Below the pieces are notes generated by a model. The model saw only the letters and a list, made by a program, of their open reading frames with translations, had not been told where the DNA came from and did no database searches. A DNA stretch of 64,000 nucleotides from Alteromonas sp047556435. Its GTDB lineage: Bacteria; Pseudomonadota; Gammaproteobacteria; Enterobacterales; Alteromonadaceae. The stretch spans positions 3,224,001 through 3,288,000 of the forward strand of contig NZ_CP180210.1 in the NCBI RefSeq assembly GCF_047556435.1. Reading direction: 5' to 3'. A program made the translations under genes and the position numbers. Below are positions 1 through 7,965 of this stretch, in pieces (position 1 is the stretch's first letter; the number at the start of each line of letters is the position of its first letter).

Positions 1-125
1 TTTTTCAGAATAAAGGGAAATCACTGGCGATACCGTTCGGCCCGTATCTGGCGGTAGCAGGCTGGATCACCCTGCTCCATAAAGATAATATTATTCAAAC
101 CTACCTCAATTGGGTGCTTGGATAA
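1..125 (+). CDS. pilD: Prepilin peptidase PilD, C-terminal end (partial)
   Basis: Only the last 40 or so codons are present, read from base 3 to the TAA at 123-125; the 5' part lies outside the window. The visible residues include AIPFGPYLAVAGWI, typical of the last membrane segment of type IV prepilin peptidases. These inner-membrane aspartyl proteases cleave and N-methylate type IV pilin and type II secretion pseudopilin precursors. The stop overlaps the coaE start (TAATG), so the two are probably co-transcribed, as in the usual pilBCD-coaE arrangement. The catalytic aspartates are not in the window. The assignment rests on the tail motif plus the neighbour. Confidence 0.85.
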   Translation, partial: FQNKGKSLAIPFGPYLAVAGWITLLHKDNIIQTYLNWVLG

Positions 126-733
126 TGCCCACAAAACTGGTTGTCGGCCTGACCGGCGGTATAGGCAGCGGAAAATCCGCCGTCACTACCCTGTTCGCAT
201 CCCATGGCATTGACATTATTGATGCTGATGTGGTCGCCAGAGATGTGGTTAAACCTGGCTCTGTCGGCTTAAAAGAAATCGTCAGTAAGTTCGGCGATAC
301 AATTTTGCTTGATGATGGTACGTTAAACCGCGCACAGTTGCGCGAGGTTGTCTTCCACGATGCTGATAACAAAACCTGGTTAAACGCGCTGCTACACCCA
401 CTTATTCGTGAAGCGATGCAAAGTGGCATTCAAAACAGCACCAGCGAATATTGCATTCTTGCTGTTCCCCTGCTCATTGAAAATAAGCTCACCACCATGG
501 TGAATCGTGTACTTGTTGTTGACTGCACTGAACAGCAACAACTTGAACGAGCGATGCTTCGGGATGGCAGCAGCGAACAAACGATCCGCAATATCATGGC
601 GTCACAGGCCAGTCGCGAAGAGCGACTGCAGGCTGCTGATGACGTCATCGACAATACGGGCAGTAAAGATACTCTCGTAGACCAGGTCAACGCCTGTCAT
701 ATGCGCTATCTGCGCCTCGCCGAACAGCAGTAA
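125..733 (+). CDS. coaE: Dephospho-CoA kinase
   Basis: Catalyses the last step of coenzyme A synthesis, ATP-dependent phosphorylation of the ribose 3'-hydroxyl of dephospho-CoA, in the cytosol. The protein has 202 residues, close to the usual 200-206. A P-loop GGIGSGKS lies at residues 11-18, followed by the family's DIIDADVVARDVV segment and a lid region rich in Arg near residue 135-165. The ATG at 125 overlaps the pilD stop by one base. A TTG at 110 would extend the frame by five residues but has no support in the family. Next comes zapD, after 355 bases. The coaE-zapD-yacG order is conserved in gammaproteobacteria. Confidence 0.97.
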   Translation: MPTKLVVGLTGGIGSGKSAVTTLFASHGIDIIDADVVARDVVKPGSVGLKEIVSKFGDTILLDDGTLNRAQLREVVFHDADNKTWLNALLHPLIREAMQSGIQNSTSEYCILAVPLLIENKLTTMVNRVLVVDCTEQQQLERAMLRDGSSEQTIRNIMASQASREERLQAADDVIDNTGSKDTLVDQVNACHMRYLRLAEQQ

Positions 734-1088
734 ATCAATACTCTTATAAAAAAATAGGTCAAAACGTCGGTTTCCTGGTTACCACCAGGTTGCGTTTATC
801 TGTAATTAGTGTACAAACTTGCCGTGGTACTTAAAAAGGTGCGAATAAGTCTGTAGTCCCACCTTAGCACCGCAAACGTTTACAGCGTATTCAACAAAAT
901 TGTTGTTTCTAAAACACATCGCTACGTTTCGGGTTCAATATTGCTTTCCAATGATGACCAGCGTCTGGTCACGTACTGCCACTTTGTCACGTCCATATCG
1001 ATAGGATATGCGTATTAAATAGCGCTTGCGCTTGAAATTTTGGTAATTTTACGCTGTAGTTCGATCTGAATATCAACTAAGGAACTCC
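734..1088. other. Intergenic region between coaE and zapD
   Basis: No gene is seen in these 355 bases. They hold a short hairpin after coaE (CCTGG/CCAGG arms near 773-788, no T-run), an IS5-end-like 16-mer at 834-849 described separately, and an inverted repeat TGACCAG-CGT-CTGGTCA at 955-971 that could be an operator or a small hairpin. A ribosome binding site AAGGAA precedes zapD. Confidence 0.5.
834..849 (+). repeat. IS5-end-like 16-mer, copy A
   Basis: AAAAGGTGCGAATAAG. As I recall it, the terminal inverted repeat of E. coli IS5 is GGAAGGTGCGAATAAG, which this matches at 14 of 16 positions. The same core recurs at 1842-1857 (same strand) and 62604-62619 (opposite strand). Copies A and B also share the next three bases, TCT. 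No transposase is nearby. Confidence 0.55.
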
Positions 1089-1841
1089 ATGTCTGACGCC
1101 GTTTTTGAATTTCCCCTAAAGGAAAAAGTCCGTAATTACCTGCGCGTTGAGCAATTAATGGCTCAACTGAAGACAGGTGCACAGGTGCAAACGGCGCCAC
1201 TTCAGATGTACTTCTTCGATCAGCTTTTTATTCTGCTGGACCTTTTCGACAGACTGGATTTGCGCACCGATATACTGAAAGATTTAGATGCTCACGAAAA
1301 GAACCTGGTGCACTGGTCGCAACACCCGAAGATAAACAGTGACGCGCTGGATCAAGCGTTACGATCCATCATCAGCTTGCGAGAAAAGCTCAAAGCCAGC
1401 AAAAAGTTTGGCCTTGAATTACGGGAAGACAAGTTTCTTTCATCCATCCGACAGCGCTTCGCCATTCCTGGCGGTGCCTGCAGCTTTGATTTGCCTAACC
1501 TGCATTTCTGGTTGAACCAGCCCATCGAGTCCCGCCAGCAAGATGTCGCTGACTGGTTGTCTTCGCTTACTGTGCTGGAGGATGCCATTGCCATCATTCT
1601 GTCATTTTTAAGAGAGCGCGGTCACTTCCAGAAACTTGAAGCCATAAATGGGTTTTACCAGGGCGTTGCCGATGACAAGAATGAACTGCTGAGGATCCGC
1701 TGCCAGGTGGATAACGGGTATTTTCCCACTGTCAGCGGTAACAAGTACCGTTATGCACTTCGCTTTATGTGGTTTTCACCAGAAGATGGCATGGGCCCTT
1801 CCGTAGATAAAGATATTGGTTTTTCATTAGCTGCCTGCTAA
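1089..1841 (+). CDS. zapD: Cell division protein ZapD
   Basis: ZapD is a cytoplasmic dimer that binds the FtsZ C-terminal tail and bundles protofilaments, stabilising the Z ring. The 250-residue length matches the E. coli protein (247). The N-terminal FEFPLKEKVRNYLRVE, the central HFWLNQP segment and the C-terminal RYALRFMWF region are characteristic of the former DUF1342 family. The start at 1089 follows a good Shine-Dalgarno sequence (AAGGAA). The gene lies between coaE and yacG as in E. coli. Its partner ftsZ, with a recognisable C-terminal ZapD/FtsA/ZipA-binding peptide, is encoded in the same window on the other strand. An IS5-end-like motif begins directly after its stop codon. Confidence 0.96.
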   Translation: MSDAVFEFPLKEKVRNYLRVEQLMAQLKTGAQVQTAPLQMYFFDQLFILLDLFDRLDLRTDILKDLDAHEKNLVHWSQHPKINSDALDQALRSIISLREKLKASKKFGLELREDKFLSSIRQRFAIPGGACSFDLPNLHFWLNQPIESRQQDVADWLSSLTVLEDAIAIILSFLRERGHFQKLEAINGFYQGVADDKNELLRIRCQVDNGYFPTVSGNKYRYALRFMWFSPEDGMGPSVDKDIGFSLAAC

Positions 1842-1857
1842 GGAAGATGCGAATAAG
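1842..1857 (+). repeat. IS5-end-like 16-mer, copy B
   Basis: GGAAGATGCGAATAAG, one mismatch to the IS5 terminal repeat as I recall it. It starts at the first base after the zapD stop codon and continues with TCT, as copy A does. Copy C at 62604-62619 is identical over these 16 bases on the opposite strand. Confidence 0.6.
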
Positions 1858-2225
1858 TCTATGATCACACAACGAGCCCTGGAGTATGCAATAGCAAGGA
1901 AGGGTTCGCAGGAAAGCCGTGTCGTCTTAGGCAAGAAGCCTAACGCCGAAAATGCGTGCTTCCCGGCTCGCCCTTAAGGAGCGGGTATGCGTGCCAGAAA
2001 ATAAGATTAACTACTCTCAGCTCGATAGTTTTAATGCCTGTTTTCATGCGCTATGTTATCCAGAATCCTGTTTTTAAATTCCTTTGCGCTTTTAGTAGGT
2101 CGCGACAGAAAACAGGCATCGCTTGATAACGTCTCTGATTTCTGAGGACGTTGCTATGAATGGGCTTTTTTCATTTCCGCGAACGCAGTACTATGTCAGC
2201 ATGATTCACCAGCCCCTGATTTTTG
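1858..2225 (+). other. Structured intergenic region upstream of yacG
   Basis: No standard gene is seen. Features visible are: a hairpin TTAGGC-AAGAA-GCCTAA (1927-1943); a bulged hairpin with CCCG/CTC arms (1962-1985) lying between two copies of ATGCGTGC (1952-1959 and 1987-1994); and an inverted repeat TGCCTGTTTT (2035-2044) / AAAACAGGCA (2109-2118). Near the end a 31-codon ORF begins. Together with the IS5-end-like motif at its left border, the region could be a decayed insertion or a structured leader RNA. I do not recognise a known riboswitch. Confidence 0.4.
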
Positions 2226-2251
2226 ATGAATGTAAACTGTCCCATCTGTAG
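2156..2251 (+). CDS. Possible 31-residue leader peptide overlapping yacG
   Basis: An ATG at 2156 follows GAGG (2144-2147) at 8 bases spacing, a good ribosome binding site. It opens a 31-codon frame ending with TAG at 2249-2251, overlapping the first 26 bases of yacG in another frame. yacG itself has no visible Shine-Dalgarno sequence, so its translation may be coupled to this short ORF. The predicted peptide has no recognised domain. Existence as a real gene is unproven. Confidence 0.3.
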   Translation: MNGLFSFPRTQYYVSMIHQPLIFDECKLSHL

Positions 2252-2453
2252 TAAGTCTGTTTCCTGGGGTGCGCAAAGCCCCTATCGTCCTTTTTGCTCA
2301 AAGAAGTGTCAGCTAATTGATCTCGGAGAGTGGGCGAGTGAAGACAGGAAAATTGCTGCCGACCCCGAGCCATCGGAAAAGCCGGACGAGCTCGATATTG
2401 AAGAGATAGAAGCGATGCTGAGCAAACAGCAGGATGATTTTTTCAAACATTAA
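2226..2453 (+). CDS. yacG: DNA gyrase inhibitor YacG, zinc-binding
   Basis: A 75-residue zinc protein. In E. coli YacG binds the GyrB C-terminal domain and inhibits gyrase. The four zinc ligands are visible as CPIC near residue 5-8 and, about 17 residues on, CSKKC. The family signature RPFCSKKCQLIDLGEWASE is present, followed by an acidic tail. I chose ATG 2226 over TTG 2223 because it gives the family N-terminus (MNVNCPIC). No Shine-Dalgarno sequence precedes it; an upstream 31-codon ORF may supply coupling. It is followed after 9 bases by the aspartoacylase-like gene, which has its own AAGGA site. Confidence 0.95.
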   Translation: MNVNCPICSKSVSWGAQSPYRPFCSKKCQLIDLGEWASEDRKIAADPEPSEKPDELDIEEIEAMLSKQQDDFFKH

Positions 2454-2462
2454 GGAATTGCG

Positions 2463-3326
2463 ATGATTCAGTCTGTTGCCCTTGTCGGCGGAACACACGG
2501 AAATGAAACCAGCGGGATACAGCTGGTTAGAAACTGGTTAAAAAGCGGCATTCCGGATACCTACCGTTCACTTGATATTCGTTGCTATCTGGCGAACCAG
2601 GCAGCCATCGACGCCAACGTCCGTTTTTTGGAAACAGACCTGAACAGACAGTTCTCGTTTGCGAATCTGATGGCTGACTCTACTTCCCGCGAGGCTGTGC
2701 TGGCAAGGCAACTTAATGAGACGCTCGGCCCCAAAGGAAATTCCCATACTGATTTGGTGGTTGATATTCACAATACAACCAGCAATATGGGGGCGACACT
2801 GATTATATTGGAAGCCGATGATTTCACTATTAAGCTGGCACGGTATGTCAAAAAGGTAATGCCGGAGGCCAACATCTTGCTGGAAGACGAAAAGCCGGTA
2901 GCTGACCACGCGTACCTTTGCACAACCGGAAAACGCGGGGTGATGATTGAGGTTGGCGCGCAGCCGCAGGGCGTGTTGCGTGAAGACGTTTATCAGCTTA
3001 CGTTGACGATGGCAGAAGCGGTACTGGCGTTTTGCGTAGCATATAACCAAGGTGATCTGGGTGAGCTGCCTGACTGTGAAGCATTTCGTTTGGGAGATAA
3101 CGTGTCGTTCCCATTAGACGAGAATGGCGAGCGCACTGCGATGATCCATCATCACCTGCAGGATGCCGACTTCGTTCCTCTGGTCGCTGGACAGCCCGTT
3201 TTTCGTGACTTTAACGGTAATGACGTACTTTGGGATGGTGACACGACCTATCCGCACTTTATCAACGAAGCGGCTTACCACAAACTGCATGTCGCGTTTG
3301 CCACAGCGAGTCTTATCAGGTTGTGA
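2463..3326 (+). CDS. Aspartoacylase-like zinc amidohydrolase (AspA/AstE family)
   Basis: A 287-residue member of the aspartoacylase/succinylglutamate desuccinylase branch of the zinc carboxypeptidases. Zinc ligands are visible in GGTHGNE (His and Glu near residue 13-16) and VDIHNTTSNMG (His near 101), with DLNRQF and IEVGAQPQG as substrate-pocket motifs. Enzymes of this kind cleave N-acetyl-aspartate or other N-acyl amino acids, giving the amino acid and a carboxylate. Length and motifs fit ASPA/ACY3 better than AstE of arginine catabolism. The gene lies 9 bases after yacG with its own ribosome binding site and is the last gene before a terminator. The true substrate cannot be read from the sequence. 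Confidence 0.8.
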   Translation: MIQSVALVGGTHGNETSGIQLVRNWLKSGIPDTYRSLDIRCYLANQAAIDANVRFLETDLNRQFSFANLMADSTSREAVLARQLNETLGPKGNSHTDLVVDIHNTTSNMGATLIILEADDFTIKLARYVKKVMPEANILLEDEKPVADHAYLCTTGKRGVMIEVGAQPQGVLREDVYQLTLTMAEAVLAFCVAYNQGDLGELPDCEAFRLGDNVSFPLDENGERTAMIHHHLQDADFVPLVAGQPVFRDFNGNDVLWDGDTTYPHFINEAAYHKLHVAFATASLIRL

Positions 3327-3494
3327 AGCCTTTTAGCAACTGGCGCAAGGCTGTCAGGTGGAGCAGGCAACCATGCACGCTGCAAGGCCAAGCCCACCGC
3401 AAAGTAGACGGCGTATCAGGCTTAAGCAGGTAAAAATGTGCTGACGGGTTGTTTCCGCGCACACCACGCGTTGAATCACTGCAAGTAACAGAGA

Positions 3495-3530
3495 TAAAAA
3501 AACCGGATGTCTTCACATCCGGTTTTTTAT
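3495..3530. terminator. Bidirectional rho-independent terminator
   Basis: Stem CCGGATGT (3503-3510), loop CTTC, ACATCCGG (3515-3522), with an A-run before and a T-run after, between the convergent aspartoacylase-like and mutT genes. It can act on both strands. Confidence 0.9.
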
Positions 3531-3535
3531 ATTAA

Positions 3536-3931
3536 TTACAGCTTACGTGTTTGCCGTAGTGCGTCGATAATCTCGACATTGGCGGCAGGAAAATCTTCTG
3601 GACTAAGCGCGTTAATATCACGCCACTGCCCTTCCTGACCTTCTTTGCCAAATGGCTCACCAGTGAAGGTCGTAACAGTATGTACGTCCAGCACCACTTT
3701 TTTATCACCATAGTCATGCGTGATCACAGTAAGCGGCGAAGTCTGTATAACCCGGATGCCAACCTCTTCATCCAGCTCTCGCTGTAGCGCTTGTTCCACC
3801 GTCTCGTCGCCATCGACTTTGCCGCCGGGAAACTCCCACTTCCCACCCTGGTGCTTATCGTCAGGACGAAGGCAAACATATACCTGATGGCCGCGAAGGA
3901 TAACGCCCACGGCCACATGCACCTCAGCCAT
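3536..3931 (-). CDS. mutT: 8-oxo-dGTP diphosphatase MutT
   Basis: Nudix hydrolase that removes oxidised guanine nucleotides from the pool, preventing A:T to C:G transversions. The protein has 131 residues (E. coli 129). The full Nudix box GX5EX7REUXEEXGU is present at residues 37-59, starting at GKVDGDE and ending REL-DEEVGI. The start codon overlaps the secA stop by one base (TAATG), so it is translated with secA, as in the conserved secA-mutT pair of gammaproteobacteria. The C-terminus fits a plain MutT with no fused thiamine phosphate synthase domain. Confidence 0.96.
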   Translation of the reverse strand: MAEVHVAVGVILRGHQVYVCLRPDDKHQGGKWEFPGGKVDGDETVEQALQRELDEEVGIRVIQTSPLTVITHDYGDKKVVLDVHTVTTFTGEPFGKEGQEGQWRDINALSPEDFPAANVEIIDALRQTRKL

Positions 3932-6645
3932 TAATTCAGTTTACCGTGACACTGTTTGTACTTTTTGCCTGAACCACAAGGGCAAGGATCGTTACGGCCA
4001 ACTTTAGGACCTTCGCGCACTTCTGTACGTACTTTATTACTCGCCGCTTCCGGCTCTGGTGCTGCGCTCGCTTGCTCGTGCTGATAATTCTTTGGCACAT
4101 CGTCAGCTTGTCTGCGCTGCTCCTCCACCTTCTCGACATCTTCCTCTGCGCGCACTTTCACACGCGACAGGATAGTGATCACTTCGATTTTCAACGCTTC
4201 TAACATCTGCGAGAACAGTTCGAAAGACTCGCGCTTGTACTCTTGTTTCGGGTTCTTCTGAGCGTAACCGCGCAAGTGAATACCCTGACGAAGATGATCC
4301 ATCGCCGCCAAGTGTTCTTTCCAGTGACTGTCCAGATTCTGCAGCATCACCGCTTTTTCGAACTGGCGAAGTACATCCGGGCCGACCACTTTTTCTTTTT
4401 CCTGGTATGCCTTTGTGACTTCCTCATGAATGCGCTCACGCAGCTTTTCTTCATAAAGTTTGTCATCGCTGTCTAACCAGCTCTGTACCGGCAGATCCAC
4501 GGCAAAATCGGCTTTCAGACGCTCTTCAAGGGCTTTTACATCCCACATCTCTTCGAGCGACTGTGGCGGAATGTATTCATCTACCACACCGCTAACAACG
4601 TCTTCACGAATAACCGCAATGGTCTCGCTGATATCGCCTTCGTCCAACAACTCATTACGCTGCTCGTAAATCACTTTACGCTGGTCGTTGGCCACATCGT
4701 CATACTCAAGCAACTGCTTACGAATATCGAAGTTACGGCCTTCCACTTTACGCTGGGCGTTTTCAATGGCACGGGTAACCCATGGATGCTCAATCGCTTC
4801 ACCACGCTCCATGCCAAGGCGCTTCATCATGCCAGCCATTTTTTCTGAAGCAAAAATACGCATAAGCGCATCGTCCAGCGACAAATAGAAACGGCTTGAT
4901 CCCGGATCGCCCTGTCGGCCTGAACGGCCACGAAGCTGGTTATCAATACGACGCGATTCATGACGTTCAGTACCAATAATGTGTAGACCACCAGCATCCA
5001 GTACTTCTTTATGGCGCTTTTTCCACGCTTCTTTGATTTTGGCAACTTTTTCGTCAGACGGGTCTTCCAGTTGCTCGACTTCTACCTGCCAGTTACCGCC
5101 AAGTACGATATCAGTACCACGGCCTGCCATGTTAGTGGCTATAGTGACGGCACCGGGCTTACCGGCCTGTGCGACAATGTCAGCTTCCTGGGCGTGGAAC
5201 TTCGCATTCAGAACCTTATGCGGAATTTTTTCCTTTTTCAGAATTCGCGACAGCAACTCTGAATTTTCAATCGACACCGTACCTACCAGGGTAGGCTGAC
5301 CACGCTTCACGCAATCTTTGATATCTTCAACGATGGCTTCGTACTTTTCTTCTGCAGTGAGATAAATCAGGTCCGCCTTATCGTCACGCACCATCGGCCG
5401 GTTAGTTGGGATTACAACCGTTTCCAGACCATAAATATGGTTAAATTCAAATGCTTCTGTATCGGCCGTACCTGTCATACCAGACAATTTATCGTACAAC
5501 CGGAAATAGTTCTGGAAGGTAATAGAAGCCAGGGTCTGGTTTTCATTTTGAATTTTCACGCCTTCTTTGGCTTCTACCGCCTGGTGAAGACCTTCAGACC
5601 AGCGACGCCCTTCCATCGTCCGGCCGGTGTGTTCATCAACAATAACAATCTGTTCGTCTTTTACGATGTAATCGACATCTTTACTGAACAGCTTGTGTGC
5701 GCGAAGTGCCGCATTGATGTGGTGAAGCAGTGAAATATTTCCCGCAGCAAAGAGAGATTCGCCTTCAGGCAACACGCCTTCTTTATGCAGAATTTCTTCC
5801 ACATGAATCTGACCGCGCTCAGTCAGGTGGATTTGTTTGGCTTTAAGGTCGATGGTGTAGTCACCATTGCCTTCTTTACCTTCTTCGTCTTCCTCTTCCT
5901 GCTGGATGAGTTGCGGGATAACACTGTTAATACGGCGATACAGCTCTGAGCTGTCCTCTGCGGCGCCAGAAATAATAAGCGGCGTTCTCGCCTCATCTAT
6001 CAGGATAGAGTCGACTTCATCGATTACCGCGTGATGGAGTGGACGCTGTACGCGATCCTGTGGACTAAAGGCCATATTGTCACGCAGATAATCAAAACCA
6101 AATTCGTTGTTTGTGCCATAGGTGACATCGCTGGCATAGGCTTCACGCTTTTGCTCAGGAGACATACCGGGCACATTACAGCCAACTGTCATGCCCATAA
6201 AGTTGAATAACTTGCGGCTCCAGTCAGCGTCACGACGGGCCAGATAGTCGTTAACAGTAATAACGTGAACCCCTTTGCCGGTAAGGGCATTGAGGTAGGT
6301 TGGAAGGGTTGCTGTAAGAGTTTTACCCTCACCTGTACGCATTTCAGCAATTTTTCCTTCATGCAGTACCTGGCCACCCAGCATCTGCACGTCGAAGTGG
6401 CGCATCCCGTAAACGCGTTTACTCGCTTCGCGCACAGTGGCAAACGCTTCTACGATGAGGCTTTCAAGCGACTCGCCTTTATCCAGGCGTTCACGAAACT
6501 CAGCGGTTTTGTTTTTCAGCGCCTCGTCAGAAAGCTTCTCATATTCAGCTTCCAACGCATTAATGGCATCGACACTCTTTTTTAGTTTTTTTAATAGTCG
6601 GTCGTTTCTGCTACCGAATACTTTTCTCAGGACGCTTGAAAACAT
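3931..6645 (-). CDS. secA: Preprotein translocase ATPase SecA
   Basis: The ATP-driven motor that pushes unfolded preproteins through SecYEG. The protein has 904 residues (E. coli 901). Walker A MRTGEGKT near residue 102-109, Walker B/DEAD-type VIDEVDSILIDEAR near 207, the preprotein cross-linking domain, the second nucleotide-binding fold with GRGTDI and GRSGRQGDPG, and the helical scaffold are all visible. The C-terminal zinc motif CPCGSGKKYKQCH for SecB binding is intact. It is preceded by an M23 peptidase gene and two hairpins (6721-6781), and followed by mutT with one base of overlap. E. coli secA is controlled by SecM; no SecM is encoded here. Confidence 0.98.
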   Translation of the reverse strand: MFSSVLRKVFGSRNDRLLKKLKKSVDAINALEAEYEKLSDEALKNKTAEFRERLDKGESLESLIVEAFATVREASKRVYGMRHFDVQMLGGQVLHEGKIAEMRTGEGKTLTATLPTYLNALTGKGVHVITVNDYLARRDADWSRKLFNFMGMTVGCNVPGMSPEQKREAYASDVTYGTNNEFGFDYLRDNMAFSPQDRVQRPLHHAVIDEVDSILIDEARTPLIISGAAEDSSELYRRINSVIPQLIQQEEEDEEGKEGNGDYTIDLKAKQIHLTERGQIHVEEILHKEGVLPEGESLFAAGNISLLHHINAALRAHKLFSKDVDYIVKDEQIVIVDEHTGRTMEGRRWSEGLHQAVEAKEGVKIQNENQTLASITFQNYFRLYDKLSGMTGTADTEAFEFNHIYGLETVVIPTNRPMVRDDKADLIYLTAEEKYEAIVEDIKDCVKRGQPTLVGTVSIENSELLSRILKKEKIPHKVLNAKFHAQEADIVAQAGKPGAVTIATNMAGRGTDIVLGGNWQVEVEQLEDPSDEKVAKIKEAWKKRHKEVLDAGGLHIIGTERHESRRIDNQLRGRSGRQGDPGSSRFYLSLDDALMRIFASEKMAGMMKRLGMERGEAIEHPWVTRAIENAQRKVEGRNFDIRKQLLEYDDVANDQRKVIYEQRNELLDEGDISETIAVIREDVVSGVVDEYIPPQSLEEMWDVKALEERLKADFAVDLPVQSWLDSDDKLYEEKLRERIHEEVTKAYQEKEKVVGPDVLRQFEKAVMLQNLDSHWKEHLAAMDHLRQGIHLRGYAQKNPKQEYKRESFELFSQMLEALKIEVITILSRVKVRAEEDVEKVEEQRRQADDVPKNYQHEQASAAPEPEAASNKVRTEVREGPKVGRNDPCPCGSGKKYKQCHGKLN

Positions 6646-6720
6646 TTGGTTGATTTTTCCACTACTTGTCGAGACGCCGTACTCTGTACAAGTACATTGT
6701 CAATTTCCAAAAAATGACCC

Positions 6721-6781
6721 ACACAACCTTACCGTTGTGTCTGCCACCCAATTTTGATTGTTGCAGACGGTAACCGTCTGC
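6721..6781 (-). promoter_or_regulatory. Two hairpins in the secA leader
   Basis: On the minus strand, transcripts leaving the M23 gene would form GCAGACGG-TTA-CCGTCTGC (6763-6781), then ACACAAC-GGTAAG-GTTGTGT (6721-6740). After the second stem there are seven bases and then a six-T run. They could be a partial terminator or attenuator between the peptidase gene and secA, about 75-135 bases before the secA start. Function is inferred only. Confidence 0.45.
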
Positions 6782-6801
6782 TTTACCTGGCTGCTACCGC
6801 G

Positions 6802-7680
6802 TTACTTCTTGTAAACAAAAGGTAGAGGATCGATTTGTTGTCCGTTTCTTATTACTTCGTAGTGTACATGCGCGCCGGTAGAACGGCCTGTGCTACCCAT
6901 GACAGCAACAGACTGTCCTTTGGTAACCACTTCCCCCACTGAAACACGCAGTGACTTGTTATGCCCGTAACGGGTAATCAGGCCATCACCATGTTCAATT
7001 TCTACCAAATTTCCATAACCATAACGCTCACCCGCCCAGGTAACTATACCCGCTGCCGTAGCGACGACGTTATCTCCGGTTTCGCCCGCAAAATCCAGCC
7101 CTTTGTGCATGGCTGGTTCGCCGGTGAAGGGATCTGCACGCATACCGTAATAAGATGACAACCATCCAGATTCAATGGGACGACCAGATAATTGACTCTG
7201 CTGTTGGATATGGTGTCCCCTGACCAGACTTTCAAGCATAGTCAGTTGCTGGGCTTTAATATCCAGAGATTGTTGCAGTGCCGCGATCTCTCGCATTATG
7301 GGGTCATCCTGATGATCATCAGGTAACGTTGCAGGCATGAAAGCGTCCAGGTCAGCCGCTGACATACCTAATTCTTTTGCCAGTTTATCGTTCTGAGTAT
7401 CGAGTTGATTAAGTTTTGCAGACAATGTCGCAACGTGAGCGAGTAAGGTATCTAACTTGACCTTGGTTTCACGTTTCAGCGAATCCACGTCGCTGTGTTT
7501 CTCTGCAATTTCCGACTGCGCCAGTTTAATCCGCGCAATGTCTTCTGATACTGATTCAGTGGAGCGGCTCGACACCAACATAAACAGAGACGACAGCACC
7601 GTCGCACTTACCAGCGTTCGCACACTGATGCTCTTGCGATAGCGCCGGTTATTTCCTGTCAGGGTAATCGTCAGCTTCAT
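6802..7680 (-). CDS. Membrane-anchored M23 (LytM-type) peptidase
   Basis: A 292-residue protein with an N-terminal basic stretch and one hydrophobic segment (about residues 20-38), then a coiled-coil region rich in Leu, Lys and Glu (about 45-150), then a C-terminal M23 zinc peptidase domain (about 175-285). The zinc ligands HKGLD (HxxxD, near 192-196) and HVHYE (HxH, near 272-274) are present, so it may be an active peptidoglycan endopeptidase rather than a degenerate activator such as EnvC. It sits between lpxC and secA, where E. coli has secM, an arrangement I believe is common in marine gammaproteobacteria. Its likely site is the periplasmic face of the inner membrane. Confidence 0.9.
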   Translation of the reverse strand: MKLTITLTGNNRRYRKSISVRTLVSATVLSSLFMLVSSRSTESVSEDIARIKLAQSEIAEKHSDVDSLKRETKVKLDTLLAHVATLSAKLNQLDTQNDKLAKELGMSAADLDAFMPATLPDDHQDDPIMREIAALQQSLDIKAQQLTMLESLVRGHHIQQQSQLSGRPIESGWLSSYYGMRADPFTGEPAMHKGLDFAGETGDNVVATAAGIVTWAGERYGYGNLVEIEHGDGLITRYGHNKSLRVSVGEVVTKGQSVAVMGSTGRSTGAHVHYEVIRNGQQIDPLPFVYKK

Positions 7681-7920
7681 AAATCAACTCGTAAAAATTC
7701 GACCAATAGTGTAACCCCGATTGCAGGTCGGAACAAACTTCAAACAACCTGGACGGTATAAAATAACGCCACAATGTGTGATTTTTTACACATAACGCGT
7801 AATTTTGCTGGAATCTGAGTCAGATGTTTTGAATAAAGACAGCCAGAGAATTAAGTATTTGTTTGCAAACAGCGTGCTTTTAGTGATGAAAGGACACGTT
7901 TAATTCCTCTTTAAGCACAT

Positions 7921-7950
7921 AAAAAAGCCGCCTGAGTAGGCGGCTTTTCT
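7921..7950 (-). terminator. Rho-independent terminator after lpxC
   Basis: Perfect stem AAAAGCCGCCT-GAGT-AGGCGGCTTTT. Read on the minus strand it ends in a six-T run (plus-strand A-run at 7921-7926). It closes the dcw-lpxC unit ahead of the M23 gene. Confidence 0.9.
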
Positions 7951-7965
7951 GACAATATTGCTAAA

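Noticed and set aside
834..1857. A complete composite transposon around zapD
   Set aside because: The two motif copies are direct rather than inverted, no transposase is present, and zapD is a core gene in its normal context.
2568..3050. 160-codon minus-strand frame inside the aspartoacylase gene
   Set aside because: Antisense to conserved zinc motifs and without a ribosome binding site.
6802..7680. SecM-like arrest peptide in the protein encoded before secA
   Set aside because: The C-terminus continues the M23 fold and has no SecM-type arrest motif (FxxxxWIxxxxGIRAGP pattern).
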